Assembly: GCA_021822115.1 (NCBI GenBank)
Contig: JAJZSA010000003.1
Coordinates: 4,579-68,578, forward strand
Origin: Pseudomonadota bacterium
GTDB lineage: Bacteria > Pseudomonadota > Gammaproteobacteria > Burkholderiales > Gallionellaceae
Direction: 5' to 3'
DNA length: 64,000 bases
How positions within the stretch are numbered: position 1 is the first letter of the stretch; each line of letters opens with the position of its first letter. Shown here piece after piece: positions 7,226 through 17,148 of the stretch. The notes beneath the pieces were generated by a model. The model saw only the letters and a list, made by a program, of their open reading frames with translations. It searched no databases and was not told the origin of the DNA. Both the position numbers and the translations under genes were made by a program.

Positions 7226-8950
7226 TCACTGCTTGAACTGCCTGCGCTGCTCGAACAATTCCTTGTAGCGCAGCTGTTCGGCTGCGCTCATCTGGCGCAA
7301 GCCCTTGGCTTCCAATTGCGCGATCTCGGCCTCGACCGCGTCGCGTCGCATCTTGAACAGCACCCCCTCGAACTCGGCGCGCGCATCGAAATCATCGCCC
7401 AGCTGCAAGCTCTCCGCCTGCGCCCGCGTGATGGGTCCGGCATGCGCCGTGCCCAGGAAATGTTGACTCAGGGCAGCAGTGCTGGCTTCTTCCGCCGACT
7501 CCTGCAACCAGTCGGCAATGGCCAGGATGGCCGCGCCCTCTTCGCCGTCAAAGAGCGCACCGGAAGGCAATTCGCGCGCCAGTGCAGGCGCCATCACCAA
7601 CGCACGCAGGAGCAGCCGCAACATGGAAGGCGTGCTGCGCGCCGCTTTCTTCGGTGCCGCGCGCGGGGCTGCCGCCACCGGCTTGACCGACCATAACGCT
7701 TCCAGTTCGGCTTGGGTAACTCCGGCCAGATTGGCGATCTCCTTGCGCAGCAACAATGCGGTGGTCGGCGCGGTGATCGCCGTCACCAGCGGCTGCGCCT
7801 TTTGCAACAAAGCACTCTTGCCTTCCTGCGTATGCAGATCCACCTGCGCGGTCAGTTCGCGCAACAGATAACCGGACAAGGTGAGCGAATCTCCCAGTGC
7901 TTCTTCAAATGCTTCGCGTCCGAACTCGCGGATATAGGTATCGGGGTCATGCTCTTCCGGCAGGAACAGGAAGCCGATGCGCTTGCCATCCTGCAACTGC
8001 GGCAGCGCATTCTCCAGCGCACGCCACGCCGCTTTCTGACCGGCGCGGTCGCCATCGAAACAGAACACGATCTGCTCGCTCATGCGCAGCAGCTTCTGCA
8101 CATGGAACGGCGTCGTGGCGGTTCCCAGCGTAGCGACGGCAAATTCCACACCATGCTGTGCCAGCGCGACGACATCCATGTAGCCTTCGACCACCACCAC
8201 GCATTGCTGCGCGCGGATGGCTTTCTGCGCCTGATACAGGCCGTACAGTTCGTGACCTTTCTCGAACAGTTTGGTCTCTGGCGAGTTGAGGTATTTCGGT
8301 TCGCCCTTGTCCAGCACGCGCCCGCCGAAACCGATGACCTGTCCGCGCACATTGACGATGGGGAACATGATGCGATCACGAAAGCGGTCGTAACGCTTCC
8401 CCCCCTCGCCTTCGATCACCATGCCGGTGTCGACCAGTGCAGCGTCCTGATAGTTCGGTACAGCCGCCTTCAGTGGCTGCCAGTCGTCCGGCGCATAGCC
8501 CAGACCGAAGCGCGCCGCCACTTCACCGGACAGGCCGCGCCGCTTGAGATATTCGATGGCACGCGGATATTGCTTGAGCTGTTCGCGATAGAAGCGGGTC
8601 ACCGTCTGCATCAGTTCGTACAGGTCGGGCGCGACTTTCTGTTGCGGTACGTTCGAAGTCTCGCGCGGCACTTCCAGGCCGATGCCCTTGGCCAAGTCTT
8701 CCACCGCTTCCACGAAACCCATGCCGGTGTGTTCCATCACGAAGCCGATGGCCGTGCCATGCGCGCCGCAACCGAAGCAGTGATAGAACTGCTTGCTCTG
8801 GCTGACGGTGAACGACGGGGACTTCTCGTTATGGAAAGGACAGCAGGCGACGTAGTTGGCGCCGGCTTTCTTGAGCGGGACATAGCGGTCGACCACGTCC
8901 ACGATGTCGAGACGGTTGAGCAGATCCTGAATGAAGCTTTTTGGAATCAC
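7226..8950 (-). CDS. dnaG: DNA primase DnaG
   Basis: A 574-residue primase that makes RNA primers for replication. The CHC2 zinc-binding domain is at the N-terminus (C37-x2-H40 and C58-x2-C61), followed by the RNA polymerase core with the TOPRIM segment VVVVEGYMDVVALAQHG and acidic FDGD motif, and a C-terminal helicase-interaction domain from about residue 430. Length is normal for the family. It sits between yqeY and rpoD in the conserved macromolecular-synthesis cluster. The 54-base gap to yqeY holds no obvious terminator. Confidence 0.97.
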   Translation of the reverse strand: MIPKSFIQDLLNRLDIVDVVDRYVPLKKAGANYVACCPFHNEKSPSFTVSQSKQFYHCFGCGAHGTAIGFVMEHTGMGFVEAVEDLAKGIGLEVPRETSNVPQQKVAPDLYELMQTVTRFYREQLKQYPRAIEYLKRRGLSGEVAARFGLGYAPDDWQPLKAAVPNYQDAALVDTGMVIEGEGGKRYDRFRDRIMFPIVNVRGQVIGFGGRVLDKGEPKYLNSPETKLFEKGHELYGLYQAQKAIRAQQCVVVVEGYMDVVALAQHGVEFAVATLGTATTPFHVQKLLRMSEQIVFCFDGDRAGQKAAWRALENALPQLQDGKRIGFLFLPEEHDPDTYIREFGREAFEEALGDSLTLSGYLLRELTAQVDLHTQEGKSALLQKAQPLVTAITAPTTALLLRKEIANLAGVTQAELEALWSVKPVAAAPRAAPKKAARSTPSMLRLLLRALVMAPALARELPSGALFDGEEGAAILAIADWLQESAEEASTAALSQHFLGTAHAGPITRAQAESLQLGDDFDARAEFEGVLFKMRRDAVEAEIAQLEAKGLRQMSAAEQLRYKELFEQRRQFKQ

Positions 8951-9004
8951 CGCTACCCTCGCTCAACAAGTGTCATTCGCGCCCGGCGACGCCGGGCGGG
9001 CAAC

Positions 9005-9451
9005 TTACTTGGACAGGCGCGCCTTGACCTGGCCGGACACCTTGCCGAAATCGGCGCGACCGGCCAATTGCGGCTTGAGGATGCCCATCACCTTGCCCAT
9101 ATCCTGCGCACCGGCTGCACCGCAGGCGGCGATGGCCTGTTCGATGGCGGCGGCGATCTCCGCCTCGCTCATCTGCTGCGGCATATAGGTCTGCAGCACA
9201 CCGATCTCGAACTTCTCGGCATCGGCCAACTCCTGACGGCCGGCAGCTTCGTACTGGGCGATGGAGTCGCGACGCTGCTTGAGCATCTTGTCGATGATGG
9301 CCAGCACGTCGGCGTCGGTCAGCTCGATGCGCTCGTCGACTTCCTTCTGTTTGATGGCGGCCAACAGCAGACGGATCGCGCCGAGACGTGCCGTCTCCTT
9401 GGCGCGCATCGCGGCTTTCATGTCGTCGTTGATGTGTTGTTTCAGGCTCAT
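9005..9451 (-). CDS. yqeY: GatB/YqeY domain protein
   Basis: A 148-residue protein starting MSLKQHINDDMKAAMRAKE. The frame extends a few codons upstream but this ATG fits the family start. YqeY proteins consist of the helical tail domain also found in the GatB subunit of tRNA amidotransferase and are thought to bind tRNA; a precise role is not established. Conserved IRLLLAAIKQKEVDER and YMPQQMSEAEI segments are present. In many betaproteobacteria it lies, as here, between rpsU and dnaG. Confidence 0.92.
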   Translation of the reverse strand: MSLKQHINDDMKAAMRAKETARLGAIRLLLAAIKQKEVDERIELTDADVLAIIDKMLKQRRDSIAQYEAAGRQELADAEKFEIGVLQTYMPQQMSEAEIAAAIEQAIAACGAAGAQDMGKVMGILKPQLAGRADFGKVSGQVKARLSK

Positions 9452-9461
9452 GATGAAATAC

Positions 9462-9492
9462 AAAACGCCGCAATCCCGGAAGATTGCGGCGT
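9462..9492 (-). terminator. Terminator or attenuator between rpsU and yqeY
   Basis: On the reverse strand a stem of about 11 bp (9465-9475 with 9482-9492) is followed by TTTT. It sits just after rpsU, where the E. coli operon also has a partial terminator that makes S21 mRNA more abundant than primase mRNA. Confidence 0.75.
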
Positions 9493-9507
9493 CAGGTCAG
9501 ACATGGA

Positions 9508-9720
9508 TCAGTACAGCTTCGGCGGCAGGGTCTGGCTGCGCAGGCGCTTGTAGTGGCGCTTCACGGCAGCAGCCAGCTTGCGCTTGCGCTCGGCTGTCGG
9601 CTTCTCGTAGAACTCACGAGCGCGCAGGTCAGTCAGCAGACCGGTCTTTTCCACGGCACGCTTGAAACGGCGCATCGCCACTTCGAACGGCTCATTCTCT
9701 TTAACACGTACGGTTGTCAT
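9508..9720 (-). CDS. rpsU: 30S ribosomal protein S21
   Basis: A 70-residue small-subunit protein with the typical sequence [20 protein letters not shown] and the basic [15 protein letters not shown] tail. S21 helps the 30S subunit engage the Shine-Dalgarno region. The ATG at 9720 is chosen because it matches the family N-terminus and has AAAGG upstream; an extension to 9741 is not conserved-looking. It is the first gene of the rpsU-yqeY-dnaG-rpoD cluster. Confidence 0.97.
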   Translation of the reverse strand: MTTVRVKENEPFEVAMRRFKRAVEKTGLLTDLRAREFYEKPTAERKRKLAAAVKRHYKRLRSQTLPPKLY

Positions 9721-9792
9721 GGACAAACTACCTTTAACCAAAAAATCGAGGGCGCGATTCTACCGAAGTCGCCCGCCCGGCACAACCGCTAT

Positions 9793-10989
9793 TTAAGCGA
9801 CCGTGACCCGACCGAATTTGCGCTTGCCGACCTGGGCCACCACCACACTGCCAGCCTTGACCTGCAACCCCTTGTCACTGACCTTCTCGCCATCCAGCTT
9901 GACCCCGCCTTGCTCGATCATGCGCATGGCCTCGGAAGTGCTGGCGACCAGATTGGCCTGTTTGAGCAGATGGGCGATGCCGATGGCGCCGTCGCTCGCC
10001 TGCACGGTGAGCTCGGGCATGTCGTCGGGCAACACACCTTTCTGGAAACGCGCCTCGAATTCCGCCAGCGCATCCTCGGCGGCCTTCTGCGTATGGAAGC
10101 GCGCCACGATCTCCTGCGCCAGCATCACCTTGATGTCGCGCGGGTTGCGTCCGTTCGCCACCTCGTCCTTGAAGTTGGCGATCTGCGCCAGGCTGCGGAA
10201 CGACAACAAGTCATAGTAACGCCACATCAGGTCGTCGGAGATGGACATGATCTTGCCGAACATGTCGGACGGCGTATCGGTGATACCGACATAGTTGCCC
10301 AACGACTTGGACATCTTGTTGACGCCATCCAGCCCCTCCAGCAGCGGCATGGTGAGCACGCACTGCGGCGCCTGTCCATGATGCTTCTGCAACTCGCGCC
10401 CCATCAGCAGGTTGAACTTCTGGTCGGTGCCGCCCAGCTCGAGGTCGGCCTTGAGTGCGACGGAATCGTAACCCTGCACCAGCGGATAGACGAATTCGTG
10501 GATGGCGATGGGCTGGTTGTTCTTGTAACGCTTGGAGAAGTCATCGCGCTCCAGCATCTGCGCCACGGTATGCGTGGCTGCCAGCCGGATCAGGTCGACC
10601 GCACTGAACTTGTCCATCCAGGCCGAGTTGAACACCACCTCGGTCTTGTCCGGATCGAGCACCTTGAACACCTGATCGCGATAGCTTTGCGCATTGGCCT
10701 GCACCTGCTCGCGCGACAGTGGCGGACGCGTGGCGTTCTTGCCAGTGGGATCGCCGATCATGCCGGTGAAATCGCCGATCAGGAACAGCGCGTGATGGCC
10801 GAGGTCCTGTAACTGGCGCATCTTGTTGAGCAGCACGGTATGGCCCAGATGCAGGTCGGGCGCCGTCGGGTCGAACCCCGCCTTGATGCGCAAGGGGCGG
10901 GTCTGCTCCAGTTTCTTGATCAGCTCCGCTTCGATCAGCAGCTCGTCGCTGCCGCGTTTGATCTGATTGAGGATTTCCTGTTGACTCAT
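9793..10989 (-). CDS. tyrS: Tyrosyl-tRNA synthetase
   Basis: A 398-residue class I synthetase that charges tRNA-Tyr. The ATP-binding HIGH-like motif is HLGH at 47-50 and KMSKS is at 225-229. A C-terminal S4 RNA-binding domain follows ([18 protein letters not shown] in part). [10 protein letters not shown] is chosen as the N-terminus; the longer reading frame upstream lacks family similarity. It faces away from the M23 peptidase gene across a 140-bp divergent region. Confidence 0.96.
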   Translation of the reverse strand: MSQQEILNQIKRGSDELLIEAELIKKLEQTRPLRIKAGFDPTAPDLHLGHTVLLNKMRQLQDLGHHALFLIGDFTGMIGDPTGKNATRPPLSREQVQANAQSYRDQVFKVLDPDKTEVVFNSAWMDKFSAVDLIRLAATHTVAQMLERDDFSKRYKNNQPIAIHEFVYPLVQGYDSVALKADLELGGTDQKFNLLMGRELQKHHGQAPQCVLTMPLLEGLDGVNKMSKSLGNYVGITDTPSDMFGKIMSISDDLMWRYYDLLSFRSLAQIANFKDEVANGRNPRDIKVMLAQEIVARFHTQKAAEDALAEFEARFQKGVLPDDMPELTVQASDGAIGIAHLLKQANLVASTSEAMRMIEQGGVKLDGEKVSDKGLQVKAGSVVVAQVGKRKFGRVTVA

Positions 10990-11036
10990 GTCGCGATACC
11001 GCTTGTCTGTCGCTCGCCCGGACCGCCGGGCGGATT

Positions 11037-11064
11037 TTGAGGGGGTGGTGCTTTCTGTTAAAGT
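11037..11064 (+). promoter_or_regulatory. Possible promoter for the M23 peptidase gene
   Basis: TTGAGG (11037-11042), a 16-base spacer and TAAAGT (11059-11064) in the divergent gap with tyrS. Both hexamers match consensus only moderately. Confidence 0.35.
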
Positions 11065-11129
11065 GGCGCCCCGGATCAACCCCGTGCCGTCATTTGAAGC
11101 CACGGGATACCGCCGCCGAGGAAGCGCGC

Positions 11130-12428
11130 ATGTTACCGCAAAACACCCTGCTGCACGCGCACAAGATGAAGTTGCGCTGGTTCGTCGTCCTGTCCACCCT
11201 GCCTTTGCTCGGGGTGGTGACGGCGTTCGGCATCATGCCGCAGGACGATGCGCTGAGCGCTGCCGCGCACCCGGTGATCGAGGAGATCGAACTGCCGCTG
11301 CAAGCCGCAGCCTCGGCCGATCCTTCCATCTTCTGGCGCACCGAGCGCGTGCAGCGCGGCGACACCGTGAGCGAATTGCTGCACCGCATGAACGTGCAGG
11401 ACGAAAAAGCCGACGAGTTCTTGCGTCGCGCGGCAGCCAGCCGCTCCTTCCGCCAATTGCGCACCGGCACCACCGTGCAGGCCGAGACCGACGAGGCACA
11501 TCACCTGCTGGCCCTGCGCTATACCGACAATGAAGGCAACCTGGTGGTGGTCAGCGCCGAGGACGATGGCTTCAAGACCGAGTTCCAGTCGGCCGTGGCG
11601 GAACGCCGCGTGTTCGTGCAGACCGGAGAGATCAGCAACAGCCTGTATGGCGCTACCGATGAGGCCGGCTTGCCCGACGCCATCGCCAACCAGATGGTGG
11701 AGATCTTCGGCGGCGACATCGACTTCCACCGCGACCTGCGCCGAGGTGACCGCTTCAGTGTGATCTACGATGCGCCTTACGTGAACGGCGAACCGGTGCG
11801 CGGCAGTCGCATCCTGGCGGCCGAATTCATCAACCACGGCCGCACCTTCCGCGCCTTCTACTTCCAGAATTCCAGCTTCGGTGGCGATTATTTCTCGCCC
11901 GACGGCAAAAGCATGCACAAGGCCTTCCTGCGTTCGCCCATCGAGTTTTCGCGCGTCAGCTCCGGCTTCAGCCGGGCACGCTACCACCCGGTACTGAACG
12001 AGTGGCGCGCCCACAAAGGCGTGGACTACGCCGCGCCCACCGGCACCAAGGTGCGCGTCACTGCGGATGGCGTGGTCTCCTTTGTCGGCCGCAAGGGCGG
12101 CTATGGCAACGTCATCGTGATCAACCATCAGGGACATTACCAGACGGTGTATGGCCATCTGTCACGTTTTGCCGCCGGCCTGCATCGCGGCCAGCATGTC
12201 AGCCAGGGCGAAACCATCGGCTTTGTCGGCAAGACCGGCTTGGCCACCGGCCCGCATCTGCATTACGAATTCAAGATCGACGGCGTCCAGCGCGACCCGC
12301 TCAAGGTCGCACTGCCTGACGGCAAACCGATCAGCGAAGCACAACGCACCGCTTTCCTGGAAACCACAGGCGAGCTGGATGCCCGCCTGTCCCTGCTGCG
12401 CAACACCCGCATCGCCAAACTCGATTAA
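11130..12428 (+). CDS. M23 family peptidoglycan endopeptidase (MepM-like)
   Basis: A 432-residue envelope protein. An uncleaved or signal-type membrane segment lies near residues 14-33 ([20 protein letters not shown]), then a LysM/OapA-like region ([12 protein letters not shown]) and the C-terminal M23 domain. Zinc ligands are visible as HKGVDYAAP (H and D) and HLHYEF (HxH), with the partner H in YGHLSRF. Such enzymes cut peptide cross-links to let the cell wall grow. GAGGAAG lies six bases before the ATG. The anmK gene begins at the base after its stop codon, coupling wall cutting and anhydro-muropeptide recycling. Confidence 0.92.
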   Translation: MLPQNTLLHAHKMKLRWFVVLSTLPLLGVVTAFGIMPQDDALSAAAHPVIEEIELPLQAAASADPSIFWRTERVQRGDTVSELLHRMNVQDEKADEFLRRAAASRSFRQLRTGTTVQAETDEAHHLLALRYTDNEGNLVVVSAEDDGFKTEFQSAVAERRVFVQTGEISNSLYGATDEAGLPDAIANQMVEIFGGDIDFHRDLRRGDRFSVIYDAPYVNGEPVRGSRILAAEFINHGRTFRAFYFQNSSFGGDYFSPDGKSMHKAFLRSPIEFSRVSSGFSRARYHPVLNEWRAHKGVDYAAPTGTKVRVTADGVVSFVGRKGGYGNVIVINHQGHYQTVYGHLSRFAAGLHRGQHVSQGETIGFVGKTGLATGPHLHYEFKIDGVQRDPLKVALPDGKPISEAQRTAFLETTGELDARLSLLRNTRIAKLD

Positions 12429-13526
12429 GTGGAAGCGCCCGAGCACTACATCGGCATCATGTCCGGCACCAGCCTGGATGGCATCGATGCCGTGCTGGTG
12501 GCATTCGATGGGCACAGTCCGCAACAGCTCGCCAGTCACTACCAACCTTATCCAGACAGCCTGAAGCACGAGCTGCTGGCACTGCACACGCCCAGCCACG
12601 ATGAACTGCATCGTGCCCAGCTGACCGCACTCCAGCTCGCCCGCGCCTATGCCGAAGCCTCGCAGGACCTGCTACGACAAGCCGGATTCGACGCTGCACA
12701 AGTGACGGCCATCGGCTGCCACGGCCAGACCATCCGCCACCGGCCGGAACATGGTTACACCCTGCAATTGAATCAACCCGCTCTGCTCGCCGAACTGACC
12801 GGCATCCCGGTGGTGAGCGATTTCCGCAGCCGCGACCTTGCGGCGGGAGGACAGGGCGCCCCCTTGGTGCCGGCCTTCCATGACCGCATGTTGCGCCATC
12901 CTGCGCGGCATCGCGTCATCCTCAACATCGGCGGCATCGCCAACCTGACCGACCTCGCCCCGGGCAAGGACACGACTGGTTTCGACAGCGGCCCCGGCAA
13001 CCTGCTGCTGGACGCCTGGATCGCCAAACATCAGAACAAAGCTTATGACGCGGACGGCGCCTGGGCCGCTAGCGGACAAGCCATTCCAGCATTGTTGCAA
13101 CGCCTGCTGGCTGAACCCTTCTTCGCGATCACCCCACCCAAGAGTACCGGGCGCGACCTGTTCAACCTCGCCTGGCTGAGCAGACATCTGCACGGCGACG
13201 AGGCACCCGCCGACGTGCAAGCCACCTTACTGGCATTAAGTGTGGAAAGCATCGCTGCCGCCCTGCAACGCTTCTGCCCCGGCGCACAGGAGCTCTACCT
13301 TTGCGGCGGCGGCGCGCACAACCAGGCGCTGGTGCACGGCTTGGCACAACGTCTGCCGCAACTGCACATCGCCCTCACCGAAACACTGGGCATCGCCGCC
13401 GACTGGATGGAGGCCGTCGCCTTCGCCTGGCTGGCACGCCAGGCGATGCACGGCCAGCCAGGCAACCTGCCTGCGGTGACCGGTGCGCATCATGCGCGCG
13501 TACTGGGCACCATCAGCCCAGCCTGA
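12429..13526 (+). CDS. anmK: Anhydro-N-acetylmuramic acid kinase
   Basis: A 365-residue kinase that phosphorylates and opens 1,6-anhydro-MurNAc from recycled peptidoglycan, giving MurNAc-6-phosphate. The N-terminal phosphate-binding motif GIMSGTSLDGIDAVLV is intact, as are IGCHGQTIRH and NIGGIANLT. It starts with GTG directly after the TAA of the peptidase gene with no spacer. The next ATG would cut into the conserved motif, so the GTG is preferred. Confidence 0.95.
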   Translation: MEAPEHYIGIMSGTSLDGIDAVLVAFDGHSPQQLASHYQPYPDSLKHELLALHTPSHDELHRAQLTALQLARAYAEASQDLLRQAGFDAAQVTAIGCHGQTIRHRPEHGYTLQLNQPALLAELTGIPVVSDFRSRDLAAGGQGAPLVPAFHDRMLRHPARHRVILNIGGIANLTDLAPGKDTTGFDSGPGNLLLDAWIAKHQNKAYDADGAWAASGQAIPALLQRLLAEPFFAITPPKSTGRDLFNLAWLSRHLHGDEAPADVQATLLALSVESIAAALQRFCPGAQELYLCGGGAHNQALVHGLAQRLPQLHIALTETLGIAADWMEAVAFAWLARQAMHGQPGNLPAVTGAHHARVLGTISPA

Positions 13527-13533
13527 AAACAGA

Positions 13534-13555
13534 ACGGGGCGCTTGCGCGCCCCGT
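13534..13555. terminator. Hairpin between convergent anmK and erpA
   Basis: A 9-bp GC-rich stem (13534-13542 with 13547-13555, loop about TTGC). On the reverse strand it is followed by GTTCTGTTTTC, so it can end erpA transcripts; on the forward strand there is no T tract. Confidence 0.5.
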
Positions 13556-13586
13556 CCATGCCACTCTTACCAACTGCCTGCGCAGG

Positions 13587-13937
13587 TCAGACCGAGAACG
13601 AAGAGCCGCAACCGCAGGTAGTGGTCGCATTCGGGTTCTTGATGACGAACTGGGAACCTTCCAGACCTTCGGTGTAGTCGATCTCGGCGCCGACCAGATA
13701 CTGGAAGCTCATCGGATCGATCAGCAGCTGCACGCCGTTCTTGTTCATCACGGTGTCGTCTTCATTGACGACTTCGTCGAAGGTGAAGCCGTACTGGAAG
13801 CCTGAGCAGCCGCCACCGGTGACGAACACGCGCAGCTTCAGTTCGGCATTGCCCTCTTCCTCGATCAGTTGCTTCACCTTGTTGGCCGCGCTGTCGGTGA
13901 ACAGCAACGGGTCTTGCATATCGGTCACGGTATTCAT
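13587..13937 (-). CDS. erpA: Iron-sulfur cluster insertion protein ErpA
   Basis: A 116-residue A-type carrier that delivers Fe-S clusters to apo-proteins. The three conserved cysteines are C44 (GGGCSGFQY), C108 and C110 (TTCGCGSSF). The start with AGGAGGGTG upstream fits the family. Client enzymes in this window include AcnD and possibly the DUF5131 protein. It follows the bactofilin gene by 17 bases and may share its transcript. Confidence 0.95.
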   Translation of the reverse strand: MNTVTDMQDPLLFTDSAANKVKQLIEEEGNAELKLRVFVTGGGCSGFQYGFTFDEVVNEDDTVMNKNGVQLLIDPMSFQYLVGAEIDYTEGLEGSQFVIKNPNATTTCGCGSSFSV

Positions 13938-13954
13938 GTCCACCCTCCTGTCTA

Positions 13955-14362
13955 TCACTTGGATTCCGTGCCACTCACCTTGAGCGACACGACTTTTTCC
14001 GATGCCTCATTGATGTGCACCAGCTTTCCTTCAACGATCGCGCCCAACTGGATCTCCAGCGTCTTGTAGCGCACATCGCCAATGACCTTGGCCTTGCTCT
14101 GTAGTTCCAGATACTCGGAAGCCTGCACCGGACCGGTCACCATGCCGTTCACCACCAGATGGGTGACGCTGATCTCGCCATCCACACGCGCATGCTCGCT
14201 GAGCACCAGCGTGCTGGCCTTGGATGGATCGGCGATCACGCTGCCGGTGACTTCACCATCCACGCGCAAACCGCCGCTGAAATGGATGTCGCCGCTGACC
14301 TTGGTGCCGAGGCCGATCAGCGAATCGATGCGACTCTGCGGTTTACTGTGTTTGTTGAACAT
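13955..14362 (-). CDS. Bactofilin family cytoskeletal protein
   Basis: A 135-residue bactofilin: a short tail, then a right-handed beta-helix domain of repeating G/V/I strands ([33 protein letters not shown] and similar). These proteins polymerise without nucleotide and organise envelope or wall enzymes. ATG 14362 is chosen; a GTG nine bases upstream lies too close to the GGAG element. The neighbour upstream is a membrane coiled-coil protein, which could anchor the filament; this is inference from order and spacing. Confidence 0.92.
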   Translation of the reverse strand: MFNKHSKPQSRIDSLIGLGTKVSGDIHFSGGLRVDGEVTGSVIADPSKASTLVLSEHARVDGEISVTHLVVNGMVTGPVQASEYLELQSKAKVIGDVRYKTLEIQLGAIVEGKLVHINEASEKVVSLKVSGTESK

Positions 14363-14378
14363 TGTTGTCACGACTCCG

Positions 14379-15122
14379 TTATGAAAGCAGTACCGTCTGG
14401 GTCACCTTGGGCTCCTGCATCCCCTTTTCGTACACGCGGATCTCCACACTATCGATGTGCACATCGTCCGGCAGGCGGAAGGTGCGCTCCACGCGCTGGT
14501 AATACTTGAAGTTCAGCTTTTGCGCGTCGACCTCGGCAGACTCGCGGGCGGGGAATTGTAACACCACTTTCTGCCCGCCCTGATCGCCGTTGACCACGAT
14601 CTGCAAGTCGCCCTGGAACACCCCCCCGCGGCGCTGCACGCCCTGCACCAGCAGCATGCGGCAATGATATTCGCCCGGCAGGGTGCCCGGTTCCAGCTTG
14701 AGACTGTGGATGGACAGATCGGCATCGCGTCCCGCAGTGAGCGGCAGGTTCTGGAAGAAGGCCAGATCCTCGCGCAGACGCATGTTCTCATCATGCAGGG
14801 AATTCACCTGCTCCTGCACCTCGTCCGCCGCCGCCTGCTGGATCTGCATCTGTCGTTCATAGACGGCGATGCGATTCACCTGTTCGGCATTCTCCTGCTC
14901 CAGCTGCGCCACCCGGTCACTCAACTCGGCGATGCGCTGCTCCGCCTCACCGCGATGGAAGCCTGCCAAGGCCAGGCCGGCATCGTACGACCACCACGCC
15001 AGATAGCCGACCACCAGCAGCAACTGCACCATCAGCGCCCAGCGCAGATACCACGGCACATGCGGCCGCACGGCCAAGCGCGGCGCAGAGATGCTGAAGC
15101 GGCGTCTCAATTTACGGATCAT
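14379..15122 (-). CDS. DUF6776-like membrane coiled-coil protein
   Basis: A 247-residue protein with a basic cytoplasmic N-terminus, one membrane segment (about 27-46, LMVQLLLVVGYLAWWSYDAG), a coiled coil (about 58-125, RIAELSDRVAQLEQENAEQ) and a C-terminal beta-rich periplasmic domain. It matches by recall the DUF6776 proteins found next to bactofilin genes in betaproteobacteria; function not known. The argC stop lies ten bases upstream. Confidence 0.7.
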   Translation of the reverse strand: MIRKLRRRFSISAPRLAVRPHVPWYLRWALMVQLLLVVGYLAWWSYDAGLALAGFHRGEAEQRIAELSDRVAQLEQENAEQVNRIAVYERQMQIQQAAADEVQEQVNSLHDENMRLREDLAFFQNLPLTAGRDADLSIHSLKLEPGTLPGEYHCRMLLVQGVQRRGGVFQGDLQIVVNGDQGGQKVVLQFPARESAEVDAQKLNFKYYQRVERTFRLPDDVHIDSVEIRVYEKGMQEPKVTQTVLLS

Positions 15123-15132
15123 GGCACGCCCC

Positions 15133-16161
15133 TCAAGGCAACAACGGGACCAGATCGATACCCGTGGTTTCCGGCAGACCGAACAGCAGATTCATGTTCT
15201 GCACCGCCTGCCCGGCCGCCCCCTTGACCAGGTTGTCGATCACCGACAACACCACCACGGTATCCCCGCCCTGCGGGCGATGCACCGCGATCCGGCAGAT
15301 ATTGGAAGAACGCACCGAGCGCGTCTCCGGCATGGCGCCCGCTGGCATCACGTCCACGAAACGCTCCCCGGCATAACGTTGTTCGAACAACGCCTGCAGA
15401 TCCACATCGCGAGTGAGCTTGGCATACAGCGTGGCATGTATGCCGCGGATCAACGGTGTCAGATGCGGCACGAAGGTCAGCCCCACAGGCTGACTGGATA
15501 CGTTGCTCAAGCCCTGCCGGATCTCGGGCAGATGACGATGCCCGGCTACGCCATAGGCCTTGAAATTGTCGGCCGCCTCGGAGAACAGGGTATGCACCTC
15601 GGCCTTGCGCCCGGCACCGGACACGCCGGACTTGGCATCGGCGATGAGCGAGCCGGCATCCACTACGCCCGCTTCGATCAGCGGGATGAAGCCGAGCTGT
15701 ACGGCGGTGGGATAGCAGCCGGGATTGGCGATCAGACGCGCCTGCCTGATCTTGTCGCGATTCACCTCCGGCAAACCATATACCGCCTCGGCCACCAGAT
15801 CGGGACAGGCATGGCTCATGCCGTACCATCTCTCCCACTCGGCAACATCCTTGATGCGGAAATCGGCTGCCAGATCGATCACCTTCACGCCAGCGTCCAG
15901 CAAGGCGCGCGTCTGCTGCATGGCGATGCCATTGGGCGTGGCGAAGAACACCACATCGCACTGCTCCAGATGCGCTGCATCGGGATGCGAGAACGGCAGG
16001 TCGACGCGTCCGCGCAGGCTGGGGAACATCTGGCTGACCGGCATGCCAGCCTCGGCGCGCGAAGTGATCGTGCGCAGCTCGACCTGCGGATGCGCCGCCA
16101 GCAGCCGCAGCAACTCGACGCCCGTATAACCTGTGCCCCCAACGATGCCGACCTTGATCAC
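15133..16161 (-). CDS. argC: N-acetyl-gamma-glutamyl-phosphate reductase
   Basis: A 342-residue arginine-biosynthesis enzyme that reduces N-acetylglutamyl phosphate to the semialdehyde. The Rossmann motif [18 protein letters not shown] and the catalytic cysteine in NPGCYPT are present. The start is the GTG at 16161, four or five bases after GGAGGTG; this yields MIKVGIVGG and the normal length. A terminator separates it from rpsI, so it probably has its own promoter. Confidence 0.96.
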   Translation of the reverse strand: MIKVGIVGGTGYTGVELLRLLAAHPQVELRTITSRAEAGMPVSQMFPSLRGRVDLPFSHPDAAHLEQCDVVFFATPNGIAMQQTRALLDAGVKVIDLAADFRIKDVAEWERWYGMSHACPDLVAEAVYGLPEVNRDKIRQARLIANPGCYPTAVQLGFIPLIEAGVVDAGSLIADAKSGVSGAGRKAEVHTLFSEAADNFKAYGVAGHRHLPEIRQGLSNVSSQPVGLTFVPHLTPLIRGIHATLYAKLTRDVDLQALFEQRYAGERFVDVMPAGAMPETRSVRSSNICRIAVHRPQGGDTVVVLSVIDNLVKGAAGQAVQNMNLLFGLPETTGIDLVPLLP

Positions 16162-16196
16162 ATTCACCTCCAGAAAAGTGGCGGAATGATAAATGA

Positions 16197-16220
16197 AAAA
16201 GCCGCCCAAAGGCGGCTTTT
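16197..16220. terminator. Bidirectional terminator after rpsI
   Basis: A symmetrical hairpin: AAAAGCCGCC, CAAA loop, GGCGGCTTTT. On the reverse strand five T residues follow the stem, ending the rplM-rpsI message. Confidence 0.85.
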
Positions 16221-16236
16221 CCGGACTGCAACAAGC

Positions 16237-16629
16237 TTAACGCTTGGAGAATTGCTTACGGCGACGGGCCTTGCGCAGACCGACCTTCTTACGCTCGACC
16301 TCGCGCGCATCGCGGGTCACCAGACCGGCTTTGCTCAGCACCGGCTTCAGCGATGCATCGTAGTCGATCAGGGCACGGGTGATGCCGTGACGCACAGCAC
16401 CGGCTTGACCGGATTCGCCACCGCCACACACGTTCACCAGGATGTCGAACTTGCCGGTCATCTCGGTCAGTTCCAGCGGCTGACGCACGACCATACGGCC
16501 GGTCTCGCGGGAGAAGAACACATCCAGCGGCTTGTCGTTGACAACGATGTCGCCCTTACCAGGCTTGATGAACACACGTGCCACCGCGCTCTTGCGACGG
16601 CCGGTTCCGTAGTTATAAGTCACGCTCAT
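16237..16629 (-). CDS. rpsI: 30S ribosomal protein S9
   Basis: A 130-residue ribosomal protein with the invariant C-terminal [11 protein letters not shown] tail that reaches the P site and the [17 protein letters not shown]-terminus. Located two bases after the rplM stop in the usual rplM-rpsI pair. Confidence 0.98.
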   Translation of the reverse strand: MSVTYNYGTGRRKSAVARVFIKPGKGDIVVNDKPLDVFFSRETGRMVVRQPLELTEMTGKFDILVNVCGGGESGQAGAVRHGITRALIDYDASLKPVLSKAGLVTRDAREVERKKVGLRKARRRKQFSKR

Positions 16630-16631
16630 GA

Positions 16632-17069
16632 TTAGGCCTTCAACAGATCGACGGGTTTGGGTTGCTGTGCGCTGTGCGGATGGGTCGCACCGGCGTACAC
16701 CTTCAGCTTGCTCAGCATCGCGTAGCCCAGCGGGCCCTTCGGCAGCATGCCGCGCACGGCCTTCTGCAGCACGCGCTGCGGATGACGCTGTTGCAGCTTG
16801 ATGAAGTTGGTCTCGTAGATACCGCCCGGATAGGTGGAGTGGCGATAATACATCTTGTCCTGGGCCTTGTTGCCGGTCACGCGCAGCTTGTCTGCGTTCA
16901 CGACCACCACGAAGTCACCGGTGTCGACGTGCGGCGTATAGATGGCCTTGTGCTTGCCGCGCAGGCGAGCAGCGATCTGGCTGGCCAGACGGCCCAGCAC
17001 CTTGTCTGCCGCATCGACCAGGATCCAGTCGTGCTGGACTTCTTGGGGCTTGGCGGAAAATGTTTTCAT
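16632..17069 (-). CDS. rplM: 50S ribosomal protein L13
   Basis: A 145-residue protein starting [15 protein letters not shown]. The core [19 protein letters not shown] and GMLPKGPLG motifs identify L13. The frame is open upstream but the chosen ATG matches the family. First gene of the rplM-rpsI operon, 48 bases after a strong promoter. Confidence 0.98.
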   Translation of the reverse strand: MKTFSAKPQEVQHDWILVDAADKVLGRLASQIAARLRGKHKAIYTPHVDTGDFVVVVNADKLRVTGNKAQDKMYYRHSTYPGGIYETNFIKLQQRHPQRVLQKAVRGMLPKGPLGYAMLSKLKVYAGATHPHSAQQPKPVDLLKA

Positions 17070-17116
17070 GGCATTTCCTAAATACAAAAATTGGTAACGG
17101 ACTGCGAAGGGCGCGC

Positions 17117-17145
17117 ATTCTATGCGAGACCCGCACACCTGTCAA
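17117..17145 (-). promoter_or_regulatory. Promoter of rplM-rpsI
   Basis: On the reverse strand: TTGACA (17140-17145), a spacer of exactly 17 bases and TAGAAT (17117-17122). One of the best sigma-70 matches in the window. Confidence 0.8.
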
Positions 17146-17148
17146 ACA

